The notes: generated by a model not told the origin, from the sequence alone. A stretch of DNA of 6,761 nt from Phycisphaerales bacterium (GCA_028288905.1 JAQGHJ010000173.1:1-6761), one strand, 5' to 3'; shown: positions 1 through 6,515, counted from the stretch's first letter. Translations and numbers: made by a program.

Positions 1-115
1 GGCATCGACCCGTGGGCCCGCCGCGGGTGAGTTGGAGCGGTGCCTGGAACTTACCCCGACAAGATTCGCCGCGGCTCCGGGACTGGTCGGGAAGTGCGGG
101 TGATCCGGCACCCGT
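1..115. other. left-edge segment, no gene identified
   Basis: No convincing coding region is seen here. Frame 1 on the plus strand reads nine residues (GIDPWARRG) to a TGA at 28-30. This could be the tail of a gene that starts before the window, but nine residues are too few to name a family. The stretch ends at the long inverted repeat that begins at 116. Confidence 0.3.
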
Positions 116-211
116 CCCCCGTTTTGCCGCTGGACCGCAGGTCCGCCCGAACGTCGAGGACCGGTGGTGTTCGACGTTCGGGCGACCTGCGGTCCAGCGG
201 CTAAACGGGGG
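116..211. repeat. long inverted repeat, REPIN-like (two REP-type units head to head)
   Basis: The left arm (116-157, 42 bases) and right arm (171-211, 41 bases) are reverse complements except for one mismatch and one extra base. They enclose a 13-base spacer (158-170). The left arm also contains its own small hairpin, GGACC-GCA-GGTCC (133-145). A single related unit lies at 6472-6499, so this is a dispersed repeat family rather than a one-off hairpin. No T-run follows the right arm, so a classical intrinsic terminator is not supported. It could still act as a bidirectional transcription barrier or mRNA end for the unseen upstream gene. It sits about 90 bases before ureAB. The REPIN label is by structural analogy with REP pairs in other bacteria. 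Confidence 0.85.
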
Positions 212-285
212 AGGCGGGCGGGCACCGCTACGTGATCCCAACCCACGACCCATACCCTCCGACCCACCGCCTCCGACCCTCGCAC

Positions 286-290
286 GAGGA
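286..290 (+). promoter_or_regulatory. ribosome binding site of ureAB
   Basis: GAGGA lies 11 bases before the ATG at 302. It is a modest Shine-Dalgarno match that supports this start. Confidence 0.5.
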
Positions 291-301
291 CGCCGTCGCC
301 C

Positions 302-1099
302 ATGCACCTTGCCCCCCGCGACATCGACAAGCTCACGCTGCACGCCGCCGGGTGCCTCGCCCAGAAGCGGCTCGCCCGCGGGCTGAAGCTGAACCACCCC
401 GAGGCCGTCGCCCTGATCGCAACCCAGTTGCTGGAGCTGATCCGCGACGGCCGGCGGGTGGCCGAGCTAATGGACGTCGGCCGCCGGTTCCTCGGCCGCC
501 GGCAGGTGATGGCGGGGGTGCCGGAGATGATCTACGACGTCCAGGTCGAGGGCACGTTCCCGGACGGGACGAAGCTCGTCACCGTCCACCACCCGATCGC
601 GGCCGAGGACGGCGACCTCGCCCTCGCCCTGTACGGCAGCTTCCTGCCGGTGCCGGACCTGAGCGCGTTCGGACCCCCGGCTCTCGGCGACGGGGCGATA
701 GCCGCCGACGCAGGCACCGACGCCGCCAGCCTCGCCCCCGGCGCGGTCACCCCGGCCGCCGGCGACATCGAACTGAACGCCGGCCGGGCGACGGTCGAGC
801 TGGCCGTCACGAACCTCGGCGACCGCCCGGTGCAGGTCGGCAGCCACTACCACTTCGTCGAGACGAACGCCGCCCTGAAGTTCGACCGGTCGGCCGCGTA
901 CGGCATGCGGCTAGACATCCCCGCCGGGACGGCCGTCCGGTTCGAGCCGGGTGACACGAAGACGGTCACGCTCGTCGCAATCGCCGGGAACAGGGTGATC
1001 CGCGGCGGGAACAACCTAGCCGACGGGCCGGTGAGCGAGGACGGGCGGCGGGTGGCGATCGAACGGGCGGCAGCCGGGAAATTTGCCGACGTGCGGTAA
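302..1099 (+). CDS. ureAB: urease subunit gamma/beta fusion
   Basis: This is the non-catalytic part of nickel urease (urea to ammonia and carbamate, cytoplasmic), with the gamma and beta chains in one 265-residue protein. Residues 1-100 are the gamma domain: it starts [11 protein letters not shown] and contains [19 protein letters not shown] and the strongly conserved [20 protein letters not shown] near 72-91. Residues 101-146 are an Ala/Gly/Pro-rich linker. Residues 147-243 are the beta domain, with [14 protein letters not shown] [11 protein letters not shown] (152-162), [10 protein letters not shown] (176-185) and [18 protein letters not shown] (203-220). Gamma-beta fusions are known, for example Helicobacter UreA at 238 residues; this one is longer because of the linker and a C-terminal tail. 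Near 231-242 the usual VYGF..LV.G stretch reads [11 protein letters not shown], a local departure from the family. The start at 302 matches the usual gamma N-terminus. ureC follows after 67 bases and is probably cotranscribed. Confidence 0.95.
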   Translation: MHLAPRDIDKLTLHAAGCLAQKRLARGLKLNHPEAVALIATQLLELIRDGRRVAELMDVGRRFLGRRQVMAGVPEMIYDVQVEGTFPDGTKLVTVHHPIAAEDGDLALALYGSFLPVPDLSAFGPPALGDGAIAADAGTDAASLAPGAVTPAAGDIELNAGRATVELAVTNLGDRPVQVGSHYHFVETNAALKFDRSAAYGMRLDIPAGTAVRFEPGDTKTVTLVAIAGNRVIRGGNNLADGPVSEDGRRVAIERAAAGKFADVR

Positions 1100-1150
1100 T
1101 GCCGAGCAGGAATGACGACTGGTCCACGGCCAGACCACGATTTCGCACTT

Positions 1151-1157
1151 GAGGTGA
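1151..1157 (+). promoter_or_regulatory. ribosome binding site of ureC
   Basis: GAGGTGA lies 9 bases before the ATG at 1167. It is a strong Shine-Dalgarno match and fixes the ureC start. Confidence 0.75.
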
Positions 1158-1166
1158 CGCCCCGCC

Positions 1167-2882
1167 ATGCCCCACCGCATCCCCCGCGCCGCGTACGCCG
1201 ACATCTACGGCCCCACGACCGGCGACACGGTCCGCCTCGGCGACACGGCCCTCACCATCCTGGTCGAACGGGACCTGACCGTGTACGGCGACGAGTGCAA
1301 GTTCGGCGGCGGCAAGACAATTCGCGACGGCATGGGGCAGGCGACCGGCGTGTCGCAGGCCGACGCGCTGGACGTGGTCATCACCAACGCCCTGATCGTC
1401 GATTACACCGGCATCTACAAGGCGGACGTCGGGATCAAGGGCGGGCTCATCGCCGGCATCGGCAAGGCCGGCAACCCGGACGTGATGGCCGGGGTGTCGG
1501 CCGGGATGGTCGTCGGAGTGACGACCGAGGTGGTGGCCGGCGAGGGGCTGATCCTGACGGCCGGCGGGATCGACACGCACATCCACTTCATCTGCCCGCA
1601 GCAGGCGAACGAGGCGATCGCGGCCGGGCTGACGACGATGGTCGGCGGCGGCACCGGGCCGGCCACCGGCACCTGCGCCACTACCTGCACGCCCGGCGCG
1701 CACCACCTCAAGCTGATGTTGCAGGCGACGGACGCGCTGCCGCTGAACTTCGGGTTCACGGGCAAGGGCAACTCGGCCAAGCCGCAGGGGCTGGGCGAGC
1801 AGATCATCGGCGGGGCGATCGGGCTGAAGCTGCACGAGGACTGGGGCACCACGCCGGCCGCCATCGACTGCTGCCTCGACATCTGCGAACAGTACGACGT
1901 GCAGGCGACGATCCACACGGACACGCTGAACGAGAGCGGGTTCGTCGAGGCGAGCATCGCCGCGTTCAAGGGCCGGACGATCCACACGTATCACAGCGAG
2001 GGGGCCGGCGGCGGGCACGCGCCGGACATCATCCGGGTGTGCGGGGAGCCGAACGTGTTGCCGAGCAGCACGAACCCGACCCGCCCGTACACGGTGAACA
2101 CGCTCGACGAGCACCTGGACATGCTCATGGTGTGCCACCACCTGGACGCGAACCTGCCGGAGGACGTGGCGTTCGCCGAGAGCCGGATCCGCGGGGAGAC
2201 GATCGCGGCCGAGGACGTGCTGCACGACCTGGGGGCGATCAGCATCATCAGCTCCGACAGCCAGGCGATGGGCCGGATCGGCGAGGTCGTCACCCGCACG
2301 TGGCAGACGGCCGACAAGATGAAGCGGCAGCGGGGCAAGCTGCAGAGCGACCCGAGCGGACACGACAACTTCCGGGTGAAGCGGTACGTGGCCAAGTACA
2401 CGATCAACCCGGCCGTCGCCCACGGGTTCGGGCACGTGCTCGGCAGCGTCGAGGTCGGCAAACTGGCCGACCTGGTGCTGTGGAAGCCGGCGTTCTTCGG
2501 GGCGAGGCCCGAGCTGGTGCTCAAGGGCGGGTTCATCGCCTGGGGGCAGATGGGCGACCCGAACGCGAGCATCCCGACACCGCAGCCGGTGTACATGCGG
2601 CCGCAGTTCGGAGCGCTCGGCCGAGCGACCGGGGCGAGCTGCCTGGCCCTGGTCAGCCAGGCGTCGCTCGACGACGGCGGGGTGCTCGCCTACGGTCTGA
2701 ACAAGCAACTGACGGCCGTGAAGGGGTGCCGGTCGATCGGCAAGAAGGACATGCGGCTGAACGACGCGACCCCGGCCATCACCGTCGACCCCGAGACGTA
2801 CGAGGTGACGGCCGACGGCGTGCCGCTGACGTGCGAGCCGGCGAAGGTGCTGCCGCTGGCGCAGCGGTATTCGCTGTTCTAA
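1167..2882 (+). CDS. ureC: urease subunit alpha (catalytic)
   Basis: This is the 571-residue catalytic subunit of urease, an amidohydrolase-fold enzyme with two nickel ions that hydrolyses urea. The usual length is about 567-572, so it is complete. All active-site residues are present, four positions later than in Klebsiella numbering. They are nickel ligands H138 and H140 in GGIDTHIH, carbamylated lysine K221 and H223 in [10 protein letters not shown]250 in ATIH, H276 in [15 protein letters not shown], flap C323 and H324 in MVCHHLD, and D364 in SSDSQAMGR. The N-terminus ([18 protein letters not shown]) is also canonical. A good ribosome binding site supports the ATG at 1167. The gene follows ureAB by 67 bases. 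No accessory gene for nickel insertion lies downstream; a transposase remnant begins 12 bases after the stop. The enzyme should be active only if ureD/E/F/G exist elsewhere in the genome. Confidence 0.98.
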   Translation: MPHRIPRAAYADIYGPTTGDTVRLGDTALTILVERDLTVYGDECKFGGGKTIRDGMGQATGVSQADALDVVITNALIVDYTGIYKADVGIKGGLIAGIGKAGNPDVMAGVSAGMVVGVTTEVVAGEGLILTAGGIDTHIHFICPQQANEAIAAGLTTMVGGGTGPATGTCATTCTPGAHHLKLMLQATDALPLNFGFTGKGNSAKPQGLGEQIIGGAIGLKLHEDWGTTPAAIDCCLDICEQYDVQATIHTDTLNESGFVEASIAAFKGRTIHTYHSEGAGGGHAPDIIRVCGEPNVLPSSTNPTRPYTVNTLDEHLDMLMVCHHLDANLPEDVAFAESRIRGETIAAEDVLHDLGAISIISSDSQAMGRIGEVVTRTWQTADKMKRQRGKLQSDPSGHDNFRVKRYVAKYTINPAVAHGFGHVLGSVEVGKLADLVLWKPAFFGARPELVLKGGFIAWGQMGDPNASIPTPQPVYMRPQFGALGRATGASCLALVSQASLDDGGVLAYGLNKQLTAVKGCRSIGKKDMRLNDATPAITVDPETYEVTADGVPLTCEPAKVLPLAQRYSLF

Positions 2883-2893
2883 ATCAGCGATCA

Positions 2894-2981
2894 CTACGGC
2901 GTAGCGGGATACCCCGCGGTGGCGGAAGAACTGGCGGCAGTCGTCCGGGGTGATGGCGGCGACCGCCGTGTCGATCGCGCG
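2894..2981 (-). pseudogene. C-terminal remnant of an IS630-family-like transposase
   Basis: Read on the minus strand from 2981 leftwards, the sequence encodes RAIDTAVAAITPDDCRQFFRH. After one extra base (near 2918) the next frame continues AGYPATP and stops at TAG (2896-2894). The joined peptide resembles the typical end of IS630-type DDE transposases (ITPxDCRxFFRHxGY) as I remember that family. The natural stop reached only in the shifted frame supports a real but frameshifted gene end. Nothing convincing continues upstream of 2981, so only the last 28 residues or so can be recognised. The remnant points toward ureC and ends 12 bases past the ureC stop, so an old insertion landed just behind the urease genes. 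No clear terminal inverted repeats were found. Confidence 0.6.
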
Positions 2982-3262
2982 ACCCGGGCGGCCGCTACGT
3001 CCGGGCGGGCCTGCTCGGCGGTTCGGTCCGAATTTCACCAAGCGTCAGTTCCGACGCCCGCAGCCGCTGGCGGGCCCGCCGGGTCCCGGACGCGCCCGCG
3101 CCAGGACGGGCTCCGTGCGACGCCGCTCCTTCCCGCGGCGGAACGCACTTAACCCCGTCGGGGGCGCCACACCAAACGGGCGTTGCTTTAAGGGTTCGCG
3201 TCGCGACTACCACAAGTCCGTGCCGGATTGCGCAGCGACCCCCCGCATTCCTGCTGCTCCGA
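2982..3262. other. intergenic stretch with GC-rich hairpins, no convincing gene
   Basis: Open frames on both strands here have skewed Arg/Pro/Ala/Gly composition and no family motif, so I treat them as chance. Small symmetrical elements are visible: a 12-base perfect palindrome at 3069-3080 and a hairpin with 6-base arms at 3121-3126 and 3135-3140 (8-base loop). Part of the stretch may be decayed insertion-sequence DNA continuing from the transposase remnant, but I cannot align it to anything. Confidence 0.4.
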
Positions 3263-3327
3263 GTGCCCCGCCCAAGCCGCGGGCGCAGCACTGCGAAGCC
3301 CCGGGTTCTTCTCCCAAGAGCCGGGGC
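3263..3327 (+). other. predicted structured segment upstream of the CAAX protease gene
   Basis: Two neighbouring structures can be drawn by eye. The first pairs GTGC (3263-3266) with GCAC (3288-3291), and GCCC inside it with GGGC. The second is a long hairpin: 3298-3304 pairs with 3321-3327 and 3306-3310 with 3316-3320 (one G-U), giving 12 pairs, one bulged G and a 5-base loop CTCCC. It ends 58 bases before the ATG at 3386, so it may lie in the leader of that gene. It matches no riboswitch I recognise. It could be a repeat, a leader structure or a terminator of something upstream; the lack of a T-run argues against the last. Confidence 0.4.
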
Positions 3328-3385
3328 AGTCACACGCTCGACGCGGGGTGACAAACCGATTGCCCGCCCCTACAACCGCCACCGC

Positions 3386-4159
3386 ATGGCCGTCCCCGCT
3401 CCCGCCGCCGATCCGACCCCGGGGCCGCCGCCGCTCGGCCACGAGCCGCGGCCGGCGGTGCCGCGCCTCCGCGACCGCGTGCCGCCCGAGTGGGCCTACC
3501 TGCTGCCCATGCTCGTGTTCCTCGGGTTCACCCAAGTCGGCGGGTCGTGGCCGGTCCTGTTCCCGGCCGTCTATGTCGCCAAGACCGTCGTCGTTGCCGG
3601 GTTGCTCGTCTGGCTGTGGCCGGCGTTCACCCGCATCCGTTGGAACCACTGGTGGCTCGGGGTGCTGCTCGGCGTCGTCGGCATCTTCCAATGGGTCGGC
3701 ATGCAGCTCTGGCTGCAGGACGCGTTCGCCGGGCTCCCGAAGCCGTTCCGGTGGTTTCAGCCGTCGCCGGCCGACGAGTGGTTCGACCCGTTCGCCCGGT
3801 TCGGGCCCGGGTGGGGCGGGTGGGCGTTCGTCGCCATCCGGGTGGCCGGGGCCGTGCTCGTCGTGCCGGTCATGGAGGAGCTGTTCTGGCGGGACTACCT
3901 GTGGCGGCGAGTCGTCGCCCCGAACGACTTCAAGCTCGCGGCCGTCGGCGAGTGGGACAAGGCCGCCTACGTCGTCGTCGCCGTCGCGTTCGCGGTCGTC
4001 CACGGCAACTGGTGGCTGACTTCGATCGTGTGGGCGTTGATGATCGGCGGGCTGCTGGCGTACACCAAAAGCCTCGGGGCGTGCATCGCCATGCACGCGA
4101 CGACGAACCTGCTGCTGGCCGGGTACGTGCTTTGGACGAGGGACTGGTCGTTCTGGTGA
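3386..4159 (+). CDS. CPBP-family (CAAX protease-like) intramembrane metalloprotease
   Basis: This is a 257-residue integral membrane protein of the CPBP/Rce1-like family, predicted to be a glutamate/histidine-dependent protease acting in the cytoplasmic membrane; the substrate is unknown. The three family motifs are present: EELFWR (E164, E165, R169), FAVVH (F202, H206) and HATTN (H237, N241). Hydrophobic segments lie near 36-50, 54-79, 89-110, 146-162, 192-207, 211-226 and 231-250. The first 30 or so residues are Pro/Ala-rich and probably cytoplasmic. The overall pattern resembles the 'CAAX prenyl protease-related protein' group often found in bacteria with exosortase-type sorting, but no exosortase is in the window. 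I chose the ATG at 3386 because an earlier GTG (3263) would add 41 basic, low-complexity residues across a hairpin region. No strong ribosome binding site is seen. The zinc-ribbon gene follows by 15 bases, suggesting an operon. Confidence 0.88.
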   Translation: MAVPAPAADPTPGPPPLGHEPRPAVPRLRDRVPPEWAYLLPMLVFLGFTQVGGSWPVLFPAVYVAKTVVVAGLLVWLWPAFTRIRWNHWWLGVLLGVVGIFQWVGMQLWLQDAFAGLPKPFRWFQPSPADEWFDPFARFGPGWGGWAFVAIRVAGAVLVVPVMEELFWRDYLWRRVVAPNDFKLAAVGEWDKAAYVVVAVAFAVVHGNWWLTSIVWALMIGGLLAYTKSLGACIAMHATTNLLLAGYVLWTRDWSFW

Positions 4160-4174
4160 GCCGGCCCGGCGGGT

Positions 4175-4606
4175 ATGATCGGCGGCATGACAGCCATCGC
4201 CGGCCAGACGCGGGATGAGACCCAGCCGATCCGCTGCCCGGCGTGCGCCGCAGCCATGGAGCCGGTGCCGTTCGGCGGGGTGACGGTCGAGCGGTGCACG
4301 GCCTGCCGCGGGCTCTGGTTCGACGCCCGCGAGCAGGAGCGGCTCCGGGACCTGCCGGGGGCGGAGGCGATCGACCTCGGTGTCCCGCCCGCCGGGCCGG
4401 CGGCCGTCGTCCCGCCCGCCAAGCGGCAGTGCCCGGTCTGCCACACCGCGATGATCGGCATGGCCGACCACCGCCAGCCGCACCTGCACTTTGAGTCGTG
4501 CACCGTCTGCTACGGCGCGTTCTTCGACGCCGGCGAGTTCCGGGACTACAAGGAGGTCACGCTCGCCGAGTCCGTCCGCCGGCTGTTCGGGCTGCGCAAG
4601 AAGTGA
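4175..4606 (+). CDS. small protein with two TFIIB-type zinc ribbons
   Basis: This is a 143-residue soluble protein with two CxxC...CxxC modules of the zf-TFIIB type. Module 1 is CPAC (C21, C24) plus CTAC followed by RGLWFD (C41, C44). Module 2 is CPVC (C86, C89) plus CTVC followed by YGAFFDAGEF (C109, C112). The C-x-x-C-x-G-x-W/F-F-D ending is characteristic of the family. A Pro/Ala-rich linker (about 66-82) joins the modules, and the C-terminus is basic (FGLRKK). Such proteins bind zinc, but their cellular role is not established. The start may instead be the in-frame ATG at 4187; neither has a clear ribosome binding site. It begins 15 bases after the CAAX-protease gene and is probably cotranscribed and translationally coupled. 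A repeat hairpin follows 9 bases after the stop. Confidence 0.88.
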   Translation: MIGGMTAIAGQTRDETQPIRCPACAAAMEPVPFGGVTVERCTACRGLWFDAREQERLRDLPGAEAIDLGVPPAGPAAVVPPAKRQCPVCHTAMIGMADHRQPHLHFESCTVCYGAFFDAGEFRDYKEVTLAESVRRLFGLRKK

Positions 4607-4614
4607 ATGCGGCC

Positions 4615-4645
4615 CCGTCGTGGCACGGGTTTCCAACCCGTGTGA
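4615..4645. repeat. left copy of a 31-base inverted repeat pair
   Basis: It matches the reverse complement of 5031-5061 at 29 of 31 positions. It contains a perfect internal hairpin CACGGGT-TTCCA-ACCCGTG (4624-4642). The sequence has the look of a dispersed REP-type element. It lies 9 bases after the zinc-ribbon gene stop and could protect or terminate that transcript, although no T-run follows. Confidence 0.85.
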
Positions 4646-4689
4646 GGGGGTCGTCGCGCCGGCGAACAGCGATTTATGGCTGGAACATC

Positions 4690-4971
4690 ATGGGTCGCAC
4701 GGTCAGCCCAGTGCCGCAGTCGTTCGCGTCGGAAAAGGAACGCGACTACTGGCACATGGCGCAGGACATCGCTTACCGGGCCGGTGCCGCCATCGTCGAG
4801 CGGGACGGAGCGAGTTGGCTTATCACGTCCGGGAACGAGAAGCTCCTCTACCGTCCGACCGAGGACGGAGGGTTGTGGTGGCAGAGTTGGCTTCGGCTCC
4901 AAGAGCAGTATCCCGGTCTCTCGCGCCTTTGGGTCGGGGGTCGCGCGATCACCAAACCTGGGCAGGTCTGA
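4690..4971 (+). CDS. hypothetical protein, 93 residues, bracketed by inverted repeats
   Basis: I do not recognise this family. The product is soluble-looking and rich in aromatic residues, with no signal peptide or membrane segment. It begins MGRTVSPVPQSFASEKERDY, has a possible helix EKERDYWHMAQDIAYRAGAA, then VERDGASWLITSGNEKLLYR and WWQSWLRLQEQYPGLSRLWV, which read like ordinary globular protein. Codon choice is less strongly G/C-ending than in the neighbours (AGT, CTT, GGA, CGT, CAA and CCT occur), a hint of a different origin. The ATG at 4690 lacks a good ribosome binding site; an in-frame GTG at 4642 would start inside the left repeat and is less likely. Inverted repeats 4615-4645 and 5031-5061 enclose the gene, so it may have moved as a unit with them. 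Confidence 0.6.
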   Translation: MGRTVSPVPQSFASEKERDYWHMAQDIAYRAGAAIVERDGASWLITSGNEKLLYRPTEDGGLWWQSWLRLQEQYPGLSRLWVGGRAITKPGQV

Positions 4972-5030
4972 ACGCTTGCGCCGCTCGGTCCGCCGTACAG
5001 TGTCGAACCGCTAGCTGTGGACTTGCTCGT

Positions 5031-5061
5031 TCGCACGGGTTGGAAACCAGTGCCACGACGG
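5031..5061. repeat. right copy of a 31-base inverted repeat pair
   Basis: It is in opposite orientation to 4615-4645, with 29 of 31 bases matching. Its internal hairpin CACGGGT-TGGAA-ACCAGTG carries one mismatch. It lies in the 173-base gap between the hypothetical gene and the desulfurase gene. An additional weak inverted match (4985-4995 against 5056-5066, 10 of 11) overlaps its right edge. Confidence 0.85.
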
Positions 5062-5144
5062 ACCGAAGTCGCGCTGCGGTGGCAGCCCATCCCCTTCCGC
5101 CCTACGATCCGGCCGGTCCGTCTTTCCTCGCAACTCACCCCGCG

Positions 5145-6386
5145 ATGCACCCGAACCCCGACACCGTTGACGTCCCGGCGGCCGCCGCCGGGTTCGAGCC
5201 CCGGCGGCTCTACCTGGACAACGCCGCCACCAGCTTCCCGAAGCCGCGGGGGGTGACGGAGGCGATGGTCCGGTACGCGACCGACCTCGGGGCGTCCGCC
5301 GGGCGCGGCGCGTACCGCGAGGCCGTGGCGGCGGGCGCGCTGATCCACGAGTGCCGCCGCCGGATCAACCGGCTGCTCAACGGCGAGCGGGCCGAGCACG
5401 TCGTGTTCACCCTCAACTGCTCGGACGCGCTGAACTTGGCGATCAAGGGGCTGGTCGACCCGGGCCGCGGGCCGGCCCACGCGGTCTGCACGCACATCGA
5501 CCACAACTCGATCCTCCGCCCGCTGCACGCGCTGGAGAGCCGCGGGCACTGCGCCGTCACCCGGGTGCCGGTCGATCCGGCCACCGGGCTGGTCGACCCG
5601 GACGACGTCCGCCGGGCGATCCGCCCGGACACGAAGCTCGTCGCCCTCACCCACGCCAGCAACGTGACCGGTACCGTCCAGCCCGTGCGGGCGATCGGGC
5701 AACTGTGCCGGGAGCGGGCGGTGCCGTTCGTCGTCGACGCGGCCCAGTCGGTCGGGCACGTGCCGATCGACGTCCGGGCCGACTGCGTCGACCTGCTGGC
5801 CGCCCCCGGGCACAAGGGGCTGCTCGGGCCGCTCGGCACCGGGTTCCTCTACGTCCGCCCGGGCGTGGAGAAGATGCTCCGCCCGCTGCGGGAGGGCGGG
5901 ACCGGTTCGGTCAGCGAGCAGGCCGTGCAGCCCGAGTTCATGCCGGACAAGTACGAGCCGGGCAGCCACAACGCGGTCGGTTTGGCCGGGCTGAGCGAGG
6001 GCGTCAAGTACGTGCTCGACCGGACGGTCGAGGCGCTTCACGCCCACGACCAGGACTTGATCCGCACCTTCATCGACGGCTGCTCGGACATCGACGGCCT
6101 GACCTACTTCGGCCCGCAGGGCGTTCGGAACCGGATCGGCGTCTTCTCCGTCCGCGTCGACGGGTACGACCCGCAGGAACTGTCGGCCGTGCTGGAGTCG
6201 AGCTACGGCATCCTCACCCGCAGCGGCCTGCACTGCGCCCCGCTCGCCCACGCCGCGATCGGGACGGCCGACGGCGGCGGCACCACCCGCCTCAGCTTCG
6301 GCCCCTTCCTGAGCAAGCAGGACGTGAAGTTCGCGACCGACGCGCTGGCCGAGGTGGCGGCGGCGGCAGTGGGCAGTACGCGGTAG
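5145..6386 (+). CDS. cysteine desulfurase family protein (class V aminotransferase fold)
   Basis: This is a 413-residue PLP enzyme of the cysteine desulfurase/SufS-like group, predicted to take sulfur from cysteine as an enzyme persulfide and release alanine. Visible motifs are LYLDNAATSFPKP (23-34), the PLP-stacking histidine in DHNSILRPLHALE (H120), LTHASNVTGT (168-177), VVDAAQS (D198), PLP lysine K224 in APGHKGLLGPLGTG, GGTGS (251-255), EFMPDKYEPGSHN (264-276), and catalytic cysteine C364 in SGLHCAPLAH. This pattern fits the 'cysteine desulfurase family protein' subgroup (TIGR01977 type) better than housekeeping IscS. I chose the ATG at 5145 because conserved sequence begins 20 residues later and the frame upstream runs through the repeat. 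No clear ribosome binding site is seen. No sulfur acceptor (IscU/SufE/SufU-like) is adjacent. The last six residues come from a repeat tract. The exact acceptor or pathway is unknown. Confidence 0.93.
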   Translation: MHPNPDTVDVPAAAAGFEPRRLYLDNAATSFPKPRGVTEAMVRYATDLGASAGRGAYREAVAAGALIHECRRRINRLLNGERAEHVVFTLNCSDALNLAIKGLVDPGRGPAHAVCTHIDHNSILRPLHALESRGHCAVTRVPVDPATGLVDPDDVRRAIRPDTKLVALTHASNVTGTVQPVRAIGQLCRERAVPFVVDAAQSVGHVPIDVRADCVDLLAAPGHKGLLGPLGTGFLYVRPGVEKMLRPLREGGTGSVSEQAVQPEFMPDKYEPGSHNAVGLAGLSEGVKYVLDRTVEALHAHDQDLIRTFIDGCSDIDGLTYFGPQGVRNRIGVFSVRVDGYDPQELSAVLESSYGILTRSGLHCAPLAHAAIGTADGGGTTRLSFGPFLSKQDVKFATDALAEVAAAAVGSTR

Positions 6387-6426
6387 GCAGAGGGGAAGAG
6401 GCAAAGAGCGGAAGAGGGGCAGTGCG
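6365..6426 (+). repeat. purine-rich low-complexity tract at the end of the desulfurase gene
   Basis: Short variants of GGCAGT, AGAGG and GGAAGAGG repeat irregularly across about 60 bases. The tract supplies the final codons (AVGSTR) and the TAG of the desulfurase gene, then runs on downstream. It looks like an invasive low-complexity repeat rather than gene sequence. Confidence 0.6.
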
Positions 6427-6468
6427 GATGGGGGAGCGGACGCGGGCGCGGTCCGCTGCTCCCCCATC
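6427..6468 (+). terminator. possible terminator hairpin after the desulfurase gene
   Basis: GATGGGGGAGC (6427-6437) pairs perfectly with 6458-6468. The inner GGAC/GTCC pairs extend the stem past a 4-base bulge (CGCT). It starts 40 bases after the stop codon. Only CCTCGTTT follows, so the U-run is poor and intrinsic termination is uncertain. Confidence 0.4.
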
Positions 6469-6471
6469 CTC

Positions 6472-6499
6472 GTTTAGCCGCTGGACCGAAGGTCCGCCC
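6472..6499 (+). repeat. single REP-like unit, second copy of the family at 116-211
   Basis: It matches 121-148 at 26 of 28 positions and keeps the internal hairpin as GGACC-GAA-GGTCC (6483-6495). The flanking sequence is unrelated except for a shared ACGT shortly afterwards. Here the unit stands alone, without an inverted partner. Confidence 0.8.
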
Positions 6500-6515
6500 A
6501 CGTGGGGGCATGCCC
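6497..6515. repeat. two abutting 10-base palindromes
   Basis: CCCACGTGGG (6497-6506) and GGGCATGCCC (6506-6515) are each perfect palindromes and share one G. They lie 35 bases before the predicted -35 box of the right-edge gene. A dimeric regulator could bind here, but in DNA this GC-rich such palindromes also arise by chance. Confidence 0.4.

Noticed and set aside
1..30. Short frame GIDPWARRG ending in TGA, loosely like the tail of some transposases
   Set aside because: Nine residues are too few, and the similarity stops after six.
116..211. CRISPR-like or intrinsic terminator interpretation of the long palindrome
   Set aside because: There is one inverted pair rather than an array of direct repeats, and no T-run follows the stem.
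966..3041. 691-residue open frame on the minus strand
   Set aside because: It runs antisense across ureC, whose plus-strand reading has all urease motifs. It is an artefact of high GC. Only its extreme N-terminal part (2919-2981) carries a genuine signal, the transposase remnant.
2950..3351. 133-residue plus-strand open frame in the gap after ureC
   Set aside because: The composition is Arg/Pro/Ala/Gly junk with no motif. It overlaps the antisense transposase remnant and the hairpins, and has no ribosome binding site.
2995..3354. 119-residue minus-strand open frame in the same gap
   Set aside because: It has no recognisable domain and crosses the hairpin region. It is as likely as not in DNA this GC-rich.
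4491..5144. 218-residue N-terminal extension of the desulfurase frame
   Set aside because: It overlaps the zinc-ribbon gene end, both inverted repeats and the 93-residue gene in another frame. Conserved desulfurase sequence starts only after 5145.
5186..5208. tRNA T-arm-like sequence (GGTTCGAGCC flanked by pairing GC arms)
   Set aside because: It lies in the coding frame of the desulfurase N-terminus (AGFEPRRLY). No acceptor, D or anticodon arms can be drawn around it.
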